This document shows positions 24,571-38,350 of a DNA stretch of 64,000 nucleotides, piece after piece (positions within the stretch are counted from its first letter, which is position 1; each line of letters opens with the position of its first letter). The DNA comes from Tamarix chinensis (lineage: Eukaryota; Streptophyta; Magnoliopsida; Caryophyllales; Tamaricaceae), in the NCBI GenBank assembly GCA_030549775.1, contig CM060172.1:126407122-126471121 (forward strand). The letters are read 5' to 3'. A program made the position numbers and the translations under genes. The notes under the pieces were generated by a model. The model did not search any database and was not told where the DNA came from. It saw only the letters and a program-made list of their open reading frames with translations.

Positions 24571-25362
24571 TCAAGTGAGGAGCCTCCAACTTTGGAGCTC
24601 AAGCCTCTTTTTGAACACTTGAATTATGCTTTTCTTGGCCACAATGATACTCTTCCTATTATTATTTCTTCATATTTGACTAAGCTATAGGAATAGAGTT
24701 TGGCAAGAGTATTTAGGGAGCAAAAGGCCTTCAGATGGGCCTTTACCAATATCAAGGGGATTATTCATTCCATAAGCATGCATAATATCCTCATGGAATA
24801 TACCTATAAGAAGGTGATATAAACTCAAAGGTGACTAAACTTGATAATGTAAGAGGTATACAAGAAGAAGGTAATTAAGCTATTGGATGTAGGTATGATC
24901 TATAACATCTTTGATAGCTCTTGGGTTGGTCTTATGCAAGTTATTCCTATGAAAGGTGGGATCATAGTGTTTAAGAATAAAAATAATGAATTGGTGCCTA
25001 CTTGAACTATGATTGGATGGCATGTTCGTATTGATTTTAGAAAATTAAAACCCACCAAAAAATATCATTTCCCCTACCTTTTAATGCTCAAATACTTGAG
25101 TGTTTAGTAGGACATAAACTTTATTACTTTTTAGATGCCTATTTTGGTTATATGCAAATCCTAATTTTCCCTGAGGATTAAGAGAAGAATACTTTTACTT
25201 GTCCTTACGACACTTTTTCATATAGGCGGATGCCTTTTAGCTTTTCTAATGCCCCTACTACTTTCAAAAGATGCATGGTTGTTATTTTTCATGACATGGT
25301 TGAGATGTTTATAAAAAAATTATGGACAAATTTTTAGCTTTTGGCTCGTCTTTTGATGCATA
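24571..25362 (+). pseudogene. Athila-type reverse transcriptase relic, truncated
   Basis: Motifs in order with several frameshifts: LNYAFLGHNDTLPIIISS, IIHSISMHNILMEY, DVGMIYNIFDSSWVGLMQV, HVRIDFRKLKP, YFLDAYFGYMQ, TFTCPYDTFSYRRMPFSFSN, and MDKFLAFGSSFDA. The FMDD-type catalytic box reads MDK, so the second catalytic aspartate is lost. The frame ends abruptly where LTR I sequence starts. RNase H, integrase and a 3' LTR are not seen downstream. Confidence 0.85.
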
Positions 25363-28300
25363 ATCGGATAAATTTAATTTTAAAACCCTAAATTTTATCT
25401 ATTCTTAATCACGAGTAATTAAAATCTTAACCTAATTTTGATGTTAAAAAATTGATATTTCTACCTTACCCTAATTTCTTAATCCTAAATCTTAACCTAA
25501 TCCTAATATTTATTCTGAGTCATTAATATTGTTAACCTAAACCTAACCTTAGATGGTTGATAATTTATTTTACCCTAATTCCCAAATATAAATTATTTTA
25601 ACCTAATTCTAATCCTAACGCTAAAATTATTTTCTCTTTATCCTTTTCTTCTTATCCTTTTCTTTTTCTTCTTTCTCGATTTTCTTCTTCTTCTTTATCT
25701 TCCTCTCAACCATTTTCCTTCTATTATGTGTACACCCTAACCTTCGTATTCTACCTTCATGAACACCACCACCAAATCCCACATCTCAAGCGGTGTTCCG
25801 TTGAAACACTTACCTCAATTGTGTTCACTTCCTTTGCTTATTCTATCTGTATATTATCAACCATTTGCATCACCCTTCTTTATATATACCCTCCAATTTA
25901 TCTCCTCACTTAATTTAATTTCCCCACCTAACTCCCTTCCTTAGTTCATTACCATCAAACACCCCAAACCCATGACAAACACCCACTATTTTGCACTAGA
26001 GAACCACAAACAACCTACTTTCTCACGGCTCTAAACCAACAATAGCAACCACCTTTGTTCCTTTCCCCATAGCACTGGCTATCACCACCATTTATCCCCC
26101 ATCACCTTCAGCCCTCATTGTTTTTGCTATCCCATCACCTTAAACTCCCATCACAAGTACCACCCTCCACCCTCCAACCTTTGACCCTCACCACCGTAAC
26201 CTTCCCCTAGCTTCGGCCTCCACTTTCATTCCTTCATTTAAAAAACAATCTCCATCACCATTTCCACCCCCTTATAAATGGAAACTACTTTTTTTTCTCC
26301 CCCCCCCCTTTTCTTCAATGTAAGTTATAATCCACCCATTGGTCGCACAATTTTTGGCCATTGCAACTTCAAGCCTTGTAATTCAATTTTCGCTCCATTT
26401 TTTACCTTCCTTTACCTTAGACTTCAAGTTTTCATGTACCTACGTTATAACAGTGTTTTATATTTGTTTCTTAGGTAATTTTTTAGAGGTCTCGGAGGTA
26501 GGATAGGTTTAAATGTGTTTAGAGACTGATTTCCTTTCTGGTAAGGATACAAGTCGTAATTAGGGTTTTTCTACTAAATGTTATGTATGATTGGTGTGTA
26601 TTATAATATTATTATGATTATGTTTCTAATTTTTTGATGTGATAATGTGGTATCATGTAATGGAAAGTGTGTAAGATGAGCAACCATAAGCTTATACGAT
26701 ATTGTTGTGATAATTCTTATGTTCTACAACCTAAGCGAATATGTATGACATATAGTATTGTATGTGGGTTTTAATAAGTATGGTAAGTGGAAATGAGTAT
26801 GATTAAGATGTTTGGTAATGAAATAAATTGAGGATTAGGAAATAGTGATATCGAGCATATAAGGTTTTTATGAAATAAGGGTGTTCGGCTATCCTTAAAG
26901 GTATTTTGGTTAAAATGGTTTTAATATGAAAATTTTGGTATCTTAATGTGTAAATATTAAAATAATATAATTTTAAATATTTGGAGTAATTATTCATGGA
27001 CTAAGTCCAAATAAAATGAGAACATGACTTAAATTGGAAATAGTAATCCTAGAGGTGGTGTTATCATCACATGTGTAAGATGTTTGAGTTAGACAATGGT
27101 TTTTACATATATTGTTAATATTGGAAGTTTGGGAATTTATATTAAAGTTGGTGTTCATATGAGTCTTGTAGAAAAATTTATTCCTAGCTTGTGAAATTAA
27201 GGTTTTGTAAATATAAATGATAACCCTATAGATAGGGTTGTTATCGCATGTGTAATATGTTGGAGTTAGACCTTGATTTTTGGATGTATTAATAACAATA
27301 ATATTTTAAAAGGTATGCTAAAATTGGTGGATAAATGAGTAATATGAAAGGGGTTATGCTTATAATGTGAAATTAGGGTTCTTTAGGAATAACTATGTGG
27401 TTGTACCTTGCATTTTTTTCAATTATGTGTATATCTACATGAGTCTTGAATGATTATATTGATATAAATAAATCAATATTAAGAAATTAATCACTTAAAG
27501 GGAAATATTATGTGAGTTGGGCTGAGGTAATGTGTGTTCATTCCACTAGATGATAATAGTAGCTCAAGAGCATTTTGTCATGAGAATTATATTAGTTTGT
27601 TCCACCAGATTAAGAATAATATGGCATTGAGATCAATGTGAATGAGAATATAATTATGAGATAAGTAAATAGTGAATAAGATATTAATCAATTACAACGA
27701 AATATTATGTGAATCAAAACCAGAGTGTTGTGTCCATTCCATGGGATGATAATAGTGGCTCAAGTGTGTTTTACCCTGAGAAGTGTTTCAGACCATTCCA
27801 TTGGTTTAAGTATGGTGATCAATAGTGTGTTTTCCTAGTATATATTGGGCTCATTCCACTGGATGATAATATTAACTCATATTTGTTTTTCCTTAAGAGG
27901 TTTATTGGTCTGTTCCACCTGATTAAAAATAGGGGGTCATTGAACTCAATATAAATAGAATAATAGTTTATGTTATATCTAATAATGAGCTTTGGGATCA
28001 GTATTTACCTTGCATAACTTTATGTTAACACACATTTATGCTTACTCTCTAATGTGAACTTATGTAATTCTATGTAACCTTGCTTTGACTGTATGGTTAT
28101 TTTACTCGGTACGTAGTGTATTAATCATATTTTTCATATGTGTTGCTTATTTTGTAACAACCCATTCTTAACTATCCATAATTATGTTTAAAAATATGCA
28201 AGTGTATTATTTTATGTTTAATTAATTATATAAATGATTATAGAATATTTTATGACTTTAAGATTATTTTGGGTGAATATGTAGTGATGATGATTTTGTG

Positions 28301-28529
28301 AATAGAATTACTATCCATATCTATGAACATTTAAGTTACACTTAGTAAAATATTCTCATAAATTTTTATTTAGATCCTAAATGGGTTTAAGTAAATCTAT
28401 AAATTTTAGCTTAATTTTATTTGTATTTGTTATCTTGTTTGGTAGTAACATCCCTAAAATTTACCATTTTTGTTTTCACTAATTTTTAATTAAAACGAAC
28501 TTTTTTAGTAGTAAATTTTAGGGGTGACA
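25363..28529 (+). mobile_element. LTR copy I (sense, diverged; left border uncertain)
   Basis: The right end is TAGTAAATTTTAGGGGTGACA, matching the D and H ends with small losses. It shows the family order: AT arm with ACCCTAA-rich phrases, CT-rich tract (25630-25720), GC-richer tract to about 26280, minisatellite (27533-27930), and the CGGTACGTAGTGTATTAATCA stem-loop block (about 28110-28150). The first canonical bases are not recognisable, and no target duplication could be confirmed. About 290 bp between 28152 and 28440, starting TGTAACAACCC, look inserted. Confidence 0.6.
27533..27930 (+). repeat. CCA..TGG minisatellite of LTR I
   Basis: Degraded units such as TTCCACTAGATGATAATAGT and TTCCATGGGATGATAATAGT, with AGTGTTTTACCCTGAGA-like spacers. 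It is orthologous in position to the arrays of D, G and H. Confidence 0.8.
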
Positions 28530-30664
28530 TGTCAAGGTCGTATCCACAGAAACTTCGCAAGTAATTACCAATTTTTATTATTTTAGCTATCTAGATTGTT
28601 ATAAAGTAGAAAAATAGAGGTAAATAATAAAATGACTAATAAATTATAGATTCTGAAACTATAGATGTAAAACCTATATTTAAACTTTGGTCTCATTTTC
28701 GGTATTCAAAAATGAATTATTAATATGTCATAGTATAGTTCGAGATTACTATGAACAATCAGTCAATTGTAATTCACTAGCCTCTTTTAAGGTATATGAA
28801 TGTATCTAATCTAATTCATTAACTACTTTGGCGACTAATAAATTAGATTAAATCCATTAAACACTACCTATTAAATAGTCCCTACAAATTAATTGTCTGC
28901 TCTCGTGATCAATTGAATTCCTATTCGTATATTAATTTTTTGACATTAATTTCAATCTTTCAATTATAGTCAACGTCTGTATGTGTGTGTGTGTGTAATC
29001 AAATTTTATCAAACTTGACTTATATCAATAATTTCTAACATAAAAAGTAACCTGTATGAAACATACATAGGACATGTAATTTAACTCATTATATTCATAC
29101 CAAATATATCCTAGTTCAATACTAGAAAAGATAATTACTCACTCATGACTTGAAAGGAATGCATAAAATAAATGTAATTGGCATACATATTGTAAATATA
29201 ATGAATTAATGGAAGAGAGAATGAAAAGATCAAACCGTAGATTGAAGATAAAAATAACGATCTATAGAGTTAAGATATAACCTTCACAAATATTGATTTA
29301 AGAACAAAAAATGTGTAAGAACTAAAAGTAAATTACAATGAGATGTTTTTGCTTGAGAATAATACAGATAATTTAGCCTTCTTCCCCCCTTCAATATTAT
29401 CATCCCTCCTTCCTTTTATACTCAGTTTGGTTTGATGCACAAAGGAGTGGAAGAATGTTCGTTGTGCTTAATAACCGTTGGCTGCACTGGTTGGTCGTGT
29501 AACTTTTTAACTCTCAACAGAACATACACGCATGGCTGTGCAAGGGTGTGTTGTGGTCATGCAAGGAATTGTTGTGTAGAGTGCCATTTGATAGTGGCAT
29601 GGCTTTGTGCAAGGTTGTGCTTACTATCCATGCAAGTTTTGTTCTCTCGGTAGAATGATGATTTAGAGTTGCACGGGTGTGTAAGGTTGCATTGGCTGGT
29701 CGTGCAATGCCGATTTCTTCCTCCTCTTGCTTTCTTTGCTCCTCTTTTCAACTTTTTTACCCTCTTCACTTCTCTAAATACATGTGAGGTTGATTTTCTT
29801 CTTTGAATGCCTTCCATATTTGATCATTTCCTTGGATCTTTGTGTTTGTGTGAAATTTCCTGAAAACCATTATCAAGAAAACAATAACACAAACAAGATG
29901 CCAAACAATACTACAAAAATGAAGGGAAAGAAGGATAAAATATGAGAAAATTTTAGTTTATCAACTCTCCCATGCTTACTCTTTGCTTGTTCTCATGTAA
30001 AACCAAACAAAAAAAAGAGGAAAAGAAAGACAGAAGGGAAAGGGATCAAAGCCTCATATGATAAAGTGTACCACACAAGCAAGACAAATAATGCTAGATC
30101 GATCTATATTGAGAGTGTTAATAGTAAGAAAATGAACATAATGTTCTGAATACTCCTCAAGCCTAACTCCCAAATCAGTATTAGTATGACACTCTAAGAA
30201 GGTTTACGATCGTGTAGATGCTCATCCTTATGAGATAATGATTAATAGAGAAGTAGAATTCCCTACTTTAGGTAAGTATAAGCGCTTTATGCTCATGTGT
30301 ATAGGTTTCTCTCAAATTCTCTCTTCTAATTATGATCGGCCATATAATTGCATGTACTCTCATTCTCCACCAATCAAAGACGTTATGCAACACAGAAATC
30401 ATAAGGTCTTATTAAAGGTATAACGGGGCTAGGGTAAAAGGTAGGATCGGTATAGGATTGTAGCTAAAGTCCCAAAAACAAATGGAGTGATAGTAAGATT
30501 TGTCCCTCAAAATATGATATTAACAATATGTTACCATACCCCAAAGTAAACCAACCAAGACCTTCTCCATCAATTCATCCCTTCCTACTTGAATCATAAG
30601 ATCAAATTTCCCACATCTCAATGTCAACACTTTTATTCTTTTCTTATTCTTCTTCTTCTTCTTC

Positions 30665-30714
<50 letters not shown>

Positions 30715-31594
30715 ATTCACTTTTCATCTTTTGATTTTTTTAGAGAATGAAAAATGAAAGAGAGAGGAAAATAATAAAAATAATGAGGCTAAATTTTTTG
30801 TCATTTTCTCAATATGAGAATCTACTAACTCTTCTTTGTTACACTCCCATGTTTATCCCTAGCTTTCCTTCATTCAAATGCATTAAAGAGTTATCACTTC
30901 TTAGTTTTTGGACAAGGGCTATGTAATGATTCAAAAATATGGCCACCAATGTAGGTTTTTGATTGAAGAATTATGCTTTAGGCTGAAAGAGGTTAAGTAA
31001 AGGGATTAAATGCTCTTTGGTAGGCCATTTGGCTAATGTATATAAGAAAAGAAAACATGTGCCCTAATCATATTAATGTACGCATAAATCATATGTGACC
31101 TTGAAGAGGATTCATGCAATTTCTAGTCTCAAACATTATGGGAGAATACACACAATCAAGAATCGGTAAGACATATAAATGATGGACAATCTATAAGGCT
31201 TAAGATCTCACTGATTCTTTTACTACTAACTCTAGTTCCTATATCTCGGTCTAGATGGGTAAATCAATGAAGATGAACCTCTACAGTGCTGAAGTAATAA
31301 GTGGACTAATAGTATATTAATTAGAGATTTCATGCTTGAAACATTTCAAAACTTTTTTCATTATAATTGCTTGCAATCTATAGGTCTCACTAGTATACGA
31401 TCAAGCTATGTAGAAAGTTATATCAAAATTTCATCATTAACTTATCATTTCCCAATTTGTTTTCCTCTTTTTTTTTCATAAAAAAGGAACACCAAACAGA
31501 AAAAACGAGAAAAAGAACAACGGAAAGAAAGCAAGAATAAGAAAAAACATACCAAACAAACAGGAAAATAAATAAAAACAATGAAAATGGCAAG
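28530..31594. other. unassigned repeat-like interval
   Basis: I recognise no coding domain. It starts with a phrase (GGTCGTATCCACAGAAACTTC) that I associate with 3' regions of plant Ty3/gypsy elements. It contains a (GT)n run at about 28980-28996, a (TTC)n/(TC)n run at 30645-30707, and several short frames without recognisable similarity. It may be a degraded downstream part of a retrotransposon. Confidence 0.3.
30645..30713. repeat. (TTC)n/(TC)n microsatellite
   Basis: A TTC-rich lead-in followed by a pure TC run at about 30668-30707. Confidence 0.95.
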
Positions 31595-32325
31595 TGTAAC
31601 ACCCAAAAATTCACTATTTTTAAAAAAATGGAAGTACTTAAATTAAAATCTATGAATTATAGGGATATTATCGCCATACCAGACTAGTTCACTTTGACTG
31701 TTCCAGTACCAAATGCTAAGGCTAAAAGGATTTTAATAACCATCATTAATTAATCCCAAGCAAGACTTCAAATAGACATTATACCATTAAAATATATAAA
31801 TCAGAGTGCGGAGTCAAAGTGTCATAAACCAGTGTACATAGTCAAAGTTCCTTAAGAGGAAATAAGTTTACAAATAATAAAAGATATATCTAGGAAACTC
31901 AAAACATAATTAGAAAATCATATAAGGAAAATCCGGCCATGCCACTCTCGATCTCCGTGTCGAGTCTGAACTCAGCACTCAGCCCCGCTTGATGCCTCAT
32001 GAACATCAAAGGCGTCGAAATAAGTATCACCCACCTGCACAAAGTCAGAAGGGTCTTCTACTCGTGGGAATGAGCAACACCCATAAAACTGGTGGTCAGT
32101 ACGCTACGTACCGAGTAAGGTAACCGTGCACTAAGGTCATTACATAAACGCACATGATTCAAACATGATTACATAATTGCTTACAATCATTCAAACAAAC
32201 AAACAAACAAATAAATGAATAAATAAATAAAGGCCTAATTATAATATGGATAAATTAATTATTTAATCTCTTATTAGTATTCATTTCACATCATGCTTTT
32301 TATCAATCCATGCGAGTATGGTAAC

Positions 32326-32735
32326 CTCACTATTATAGCTAGTGGAGCGGTCACTTATAGGGAAAAATGCACCTAACCGCTATTATAGTCAGTGGAGGGG
32401 TCACTTATAAGGAAAAATGCATCTAACCACTATTATAGCTAGTGGATCGATCACTTATAGGGCAAAATGCCCTAACCATTATCATATGTTGGTGGATCGG
32501 TCTGGCCCTTGCTTGTATGGTGTTTCACTGTAAGTACTTAGTGTCTTTTATATGTCTTAGAAAACTTAGGATTTGGTTTATTGAGCTCGGGATCCTCCAC
32601 TATTCTAGCCGGTTGAGTGATCACTTATAAGGCAACATGCACTTAACCACTGTTATAGCCAGTGGATCGGTCACTTATAGGACGGAAAGCCCTAACCACT
32701 ATTATATGTCGGTGGATTGGTCTGGGCCTGGCTCA
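32326..32735 (-). repeat. CCAC..GTGG minisatellite of LTR E
   Basis: Two blocks with units like CACTATTATAGCTAGTGGA alternating with CGGTCACTTATAGGGnAAAATGC spacers. Confidence 0.85.
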
Positions 32736-34189
32736 ATAATCTTCCAATTTACATGATTAATGTCTTACGATGTCTTATTTAGAAGTTTCACCCTAGACAT
32801 GCATGCCTAACTTCCTCTATGCTTATCCTCCAAAAAGACTCGTCCTATATCATGAGACTCCTCACCTTCCAACTTGCCCCACCAACCTTTCCTCCTTACC
32901 CTAGCTCATACTAGAGGCCCAACTCCCAAGTGTACGGGTCAATGCCTACTACCATACTCCTCCGAGTCCACTCACTATCTCAATATAGGGTTTTCTCCAA
33001 AAACCTTAATTTAGGCTTATGTGACCCATTCTACTCCACTTCACAGACCTAAACTATTTTAACACCCTACTCATCATATCCCTTAGATTCAACCCTCATT
33101 ATTACACTTTACTCCCCAAGTACACGTGTGATCACGAAACCTTAGGTAGTCACATCAAACTCTAACTGGCCAAACCAAACCCTATCTTCCTCATTCCCAC
33201 ATGTCATCTATCCATTTCTCACCTTCCACTTCTTATTTTTCCATGCTAATCATGCTCATCCCTCACATGATAATTTCCATCCTCATCTCGTACTCCAATC
33301 ACCCTCATTTAATTCTCTTTTTACCACCTTATCAGACTAGGGTTTCCTCCCAAACTCTAGTTCGGTCTTCTATGTACCTTTATCCTGTCCCACATACTAT
33401 TTTTTACCCAAAGCATCCAAACACCCAAACAACTCTTTCATTACCTTCCTTACACCTCAAGTAAACTTTTCAAACGTAAATTTTACTCCCATGCAGACTC
33501 TAACCTTCCCTTGCAAACCTTTGAATTTTTTCATGCAAAACCCTAAACTCCCATGCAAACCCTAGATTCTCCCATGCACAACCATATATTCTCCCATGCA
33601 AAACTATAGATTCTCCCATGAAAAACCATAGATTCTCCCATTCCTTCATTTTACTTACATCCCCTATTATTCTTCCATTCATGGATCATAAAAATATTTA
33701 GGTTAACTCACATCCTTTGGTCAACTTATTTTCCTTTAGTCAACTTACTTCTCCTTGGTCAACTTACTTCCCTTTGGTCATCTCATTCTCCCATTTTTCT
33801 TTTTCATCTGTCCCCCACAATACCACATTAAACATCCTCACATGCATGTATTAAAGGGCCACATCACATTACATCACATTTCACCCCATATACATATCAA
33901 CACATACAATAGGACAACACATAAGTATACCTCAACTCCAAGCTGCGCTATGTATTAAAATAGTTAAACTAATAGCACATGTTACACAACACATCATTAT
34001 ACATGGCAATCTAAGGCATATACAACACATAGCACACATAAGCCTTAGCTAAACCTTTACCTAATACGACACTGGTCTTAGAGCATACTCCTACACCTTC
34101 TTAGGATTTTGACTGGTCTCACCTATAAGAGGGAAAAACTAAGGATTAGATTCCCTCCTACGAAAAATACTATTATTTCCTAATTTATT

Positions 34190-34760
34190 CTAAGATTAGG
34201 GTTATATATAAAATAATAATATAATAATAGTAACACAAACTAAATACTAATATTGTTAAGGATAATAGTAATAATAGTAATATTGGAAAAGTTGATAATA
34301 TAAGGTTTAAATATTTCACCCTAATAATAATAATGATACTAAAAATAATAATAATGATAATGATAATAATAATATTAATAACAACAACAATAATTATAAC
34401 GATGACGATGATGACGACGATGATGATGATGATGGTATAATTCAAAATAATTGTGAAATAAGGGCTTCGATCATTCACCAAAATAATAATACTAATACTA
34501 ATAACAATAATAATAATAATAATAACAACAACAACAACAACAACAACAATAATAATACGAAATAATAATATTAATAATAATAATGGTATTAATCGAAAAT
34601 AAGAAAAAGTAGGGTTTTGACCATACATTGAAATAATAATAATAATAATAATAATCTAAATAATGACATAATAGGGTCTCAGCCTTATATAGAAATAATA
34701 ATAATAAAATTAATAATAATAATAATAATAATTGAATAATAGTAATATAATACAATTAAA
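34190..34760. repeat. AAT-rich trinucleotide zone of LTR E
   Basis: Imperfect (AAT)n with ACA and GAT sub-tracts, in the family position between the GC-rich tract and the exon-like block. Confidence 0.9.
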
Positions 34761-35409
34761 TAAATAAAGCTTGCATAATTAGGGTTTAAGGGTTGAGAGG
34801 GTTTAGGGTACCACCTTGGGTTGGTGGTGATTGGCGGCACCGGCGACAGTGCACAACGGTGGCAGCGGTGGTAGGAAAAGGAGGAGAAAAGAGAGACAAC
34901 TGAGTGTTGGGAAAAAAGGAGATGGAGAAAGAGGGTCAAAGTTGGGGTGTTGATGGTTGCCTAGGTGGAGAGGAGTGAAATTAAGGTGGTGGTGTGGCCA
35001 AAGGTGGCAGCACACGACGGTGGCTATGGTGGCCGAGAGTAGAGGAAAGGGAGAAAGAGAGGAGGAGAGGGAGGAAGGAAAAAGGAGGGTAGGGTGAGGT
35101 AGAGGAAAGTCTACAGAGTAGCTTGGGAAGTGTAGGAGGCGGTGGTTACGACGGGAGTGGTGGCGAGTGGTGGTGCAAAGGGCGGCGAAGGTGGAAGGAA
35201 TGGCTTATCGAGAAGGTGAATTTGTACGGCCGGGGTGGCTCGTGCAAGGAAAATCGAGGGTGGAGTAGTTAAGTAGAGGGTGATGCAGGGAGTACTTAGG
35301 TGGGCAGCTTGGGCGACGACGATGGAACTGACGTCTGATTGGGCGGTGGCACAAAGGGGTGATTTTTCTAGGTTCGAAACAACAACTCGATCAAGGCTGG
35401 TTATGAGAG

Positions 35410-35417
35410 TATTTATA
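35410..35417 (-). promoter_or_regulatory. TATA box of LTR E
   Basis: TATAAATA on the minus strand, 230 bp from the hAT insertion point, aligned in position with those of C and D. Confidence 0.5.
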
Positions 35418-36544
35418 AGGCTAAAGGAGGGGATACGGTCTGAGGGGAGATGGGAGAATAGGCCAGGTAGGTGAGGGCACCAGCCGACGATGGCAAACAG
35501 GCACAGATTAATCGTGGCAGGGGTAGTTGCCCAGGAAAAAGGGGGTTGTGTGCGAGAAGGAAGGGTTGGTTGGTTGGGTCGAAAAATAGGTGAGTCAGTA
35601 GGGGAGAGAGAGGAGAGATCAGCCAGTCAACTAGCGTGGCAGGCAACTAGGGCTGTTGACGAACCGAATCAAGCCGAACCTTCATTGGCTCGATTCGGCT
35701 AGTTAAATTTTTTGGAAGGCTCGAGTTCGGCTCGAGCTCGAATCGAGTCAAGTATTTGAGGCTTGAGTTCGGCTCGAAAAAAGCTCGCGAGCTATTCGAC
35801 TCGGTTTGTAAATTGAAAACAAACCAAATCGGCTCGGTTCGTTAGGCTCGATTCGTGGCTCGATTTGTGGCTCGATTTGGCTCGGTTCGTTTAATTTTAA
35901 ACAAGCCAAACCGGCTCGATTTGGTCGGCTCGATTTGTTCGGCTCATTTATTAGAAAATTTAGCCGATTAAACCTGTAACTTTCAACAAAAAATAAATAT
36001 CAAATAAAGACCTGTTTGGCTTGATTATAAATACTAAAATAAGACCATAGACCGTACAGTATCAAATCATTCATACAAAATATTCAAAGATTGTGCCTTC
36101 AACCCTGCATGCTTTTACAAAATAAAATATTCTTCAATCCTTAATTCTAAATTCCAATATCCAGAATTATAGCAAATTTGCAACCTTCATCTCATCCAAT
36201 CCATCATAAGCACTTCTACACCAAATCTCAAAATATGGCACCAAAATCCACTAACCTTCATATCTGCAAGGATAATTTTATAGATAAATAAGAGAACTAG
36301 ATTAGTAATAGTTATTTGAGAAAGACTTCAATCCCATAAGTTTTGATTATATTATACCTTAAATTTGATAAAAAAAATATACCATATTATGGAAGATCTA
36401 TGATCTTCATGCTTGAAGCATCTACAACCTGCTTATATTAAGAGAGCAACAATAATATATATATATATATATGAATGATTAGAATTTAATTCCTAAAATT
36501 TCAAGAGATCAAAAATTAATAATGAAAACATAAAAATATTATTA

Positions 36545-36692
36545 CCTTTTTCTTTAGCCCCTTTGTTGTACGAATCCAATCACCTGCACAAAGAAGTACT
36601 TCAACCGTATCAGTAGATAGTGCTCCTCTATACGGATCAATGACCCTTAACCTAGCACTAAAAGCAGCTTCTGAAGCAACTGTGGTAAAATG
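36545..36692 (-). pseudogene. hAT transposase dimerisation-domain relic
   Basis: The minus strand reads HFTTVASEAAFSARLRVIDP, then YRGALSTDTVEVLLCAGDW and IRTTKG. This is the hAT C-terminal dimerisation pattern (ASE.AFS..GRV.D..R..L....VEALxCxxDW). The remaining transposase, including the RNase H-like core, is absent, so the element cannot move itself. A GT follows the last AAAAAG, possibly an old splice donor. Confidence 0.85.
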
Positions 36693-36959
36693 CTAACCTT
36701 CAAAGTCATAATATATAAATCATTTTTGATAAACTTCAACAAATATAACATATGCGGCTTTTAAGAATAACGTAATAACAAAATTGTTCATCATAACACC
36801 AAATAAGAAAGTAAAAGAAATTATTAGAAAAGATCATGCTAGCAAAATGAAAAAGTACAATAAAATAATAATGCTATTGCTCAATTTAAAAACATAAAAT
36901 TAAACAAAATATTTATAAAATAATGTAGTAGAAAAGAATCAAAAGATGCTGCTAGCTAG

Positions 36960-38350
36960 TAGCTACTGACCAAGTGTTTTATTGATATTTTCAATTACAA
37001 GAGCTTGGAAACATCTCCAAACATCTCCAACCTGAAATTTCAAATACAACACTTGTAACTTCCAAAGAGGAATACAGTTAAACAAGATAAAACCCGATAG
37101 ATCAAATTCCGGATTGCTTACTCTCTCAAACCAAGCATTCCACCCAAATACAATTAGGATCATTTCAACTACTTCTATAAATTTAATTTTAGAAAAACAA
37201 CTATACAATAACCAATTTCATAATCTCACTAGAAATCTAGGGTTTTAGGCCCAAAAATACAATTCGATTGAATTCTATTAATTTAATCAAATTAAATGTT
37301 TAGAAATGTAATTAAACACATTTTATAACATATCAAATAATCAATTGCTCAAAACCAATAAAAGAAATACACAATTGAGCACAATTAGGGTTTTTGAGCC
37401 CGGAACGCAAATCCGATCAATTCTTGCTAGAATATATGAATTAACGATTCAAAAATGTAATTAAATGTATTATAATGTAAATTATATAGTCAATTGAATA
37501 AAACAACCCGATTACACAATCCAATTTAATCTCGTAAGAGTTTTGACCTAAAAATCCAATTCCGATCAATTACACACAATTTGCCCAAATCAACACTTCC
37601 GATATGAAATTAAATACATTTCAAATGATATTATAAAATCAATTGAGCGGAACGACTCATTTATATGACCCAATTTCATTACATCCAAATTTTGACTTAG
37701 GAATCAAATTTCGATAAAACCTGCGTAAATTTCTCAATTTGACAATTCTAATATGAAATTTGATACATTTTAAAACATACTGTATAATCAATTTACCTAA
37801 AATAGCTAAATCGGATGAATCTGAAAAATTCGGGCATAACTCGACCAAAAATCCAATTTTTCCAAAATTCCAGCATAACCATACAATTAACTATCCAAAT
37901 CATTCTCGCAACACATATATACATAACCAAACCATTAATTTAGCTTATCAAAAGCTAAAACGTACTCAATTACACAAATTAATATTAGGGTTTTTCAGAA
38001 AATTATACCGCACTAAAATCAACGATTCGAGGCAAGGGAAGGCCGGGGAAGCTTCGTCGGAGGCTGGGGGTGGCTCGCCGGTGGTCAAAGCTGCTCGCCG
38101 GAGCCAGACGGTGGCGCAACCAGCGCGGCACGCCGCTGTCAGCTGCTGCTGTCGCCCACTGCTGCCGCCCGCTGTTGATGAGTGTTGCTCGTGGTGGCTA
38201 TCGCTCGACGAAGGAGGAGCAAGGAGGAGGAGGCCGGTCGCTGGAGCAGAGGGCAAGGAAGAAGGGGGAGTTGATGGTCCTCGGCGGGGAGTCGGGGAGA
38301 CAGGGACTCGAGAGTCAGGGGGTCGATGTCCTCAGTGGGGAGTCAGGGAG
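36960..38350 (-). repeat. G-type LTR fragment carried inside the hAT element
   Basis: On the minus strand this matches two separated parts of LTR G joined together. About 37141-38250 matches about 50070-51240, and about 36960-37140 matches about 53020-53160, with the 1.8 kb between them missing. The shared GC-rich end reads GGCCGGGGAAGCTTCGTCGG here and GGCCGGAGAAGCTTCGTCGG in G. The long frame crossing it is the same GC-rich low-complexity DNA, not a gene. Confidence 0.8.
37330..37900 (-). repeat. 149-bp tandem array inside the hAT element
   Basis: The landmark TCAATT after an A/T-rich TATAA-like phrase recurs at 37341, 37490, 37639 and 37788, exactly 149 bases apart each time. Monomers are diverged but keep a GAAATTAAAT..CATTTT phrase and an AATCCGATCAATT phrase. 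It is homologous to the array in LTR G. Confidence 0.85.

Noticed and set aside
25728..26478. Frames of 60-66 codons as small genes
   Set aside because: They lie in the GC-richer tract of LTR I, overlap each other in different frames and show no recognisable motif.
28152..28440. A complete small LTR starting TGTAACAACCC inside LTR I
   Set aside because: A start-like end is present but no matching GTTACA end or target duplication was found.
29432..29817. Cys-rich frame of 73 codons and an overlapping basic frame on the other strand
   Set aside because: No family recognised. Direct repeats of GTGTAAGGTTG/TGCAAGGTTGTG-type phrases explain the Cys pattern.
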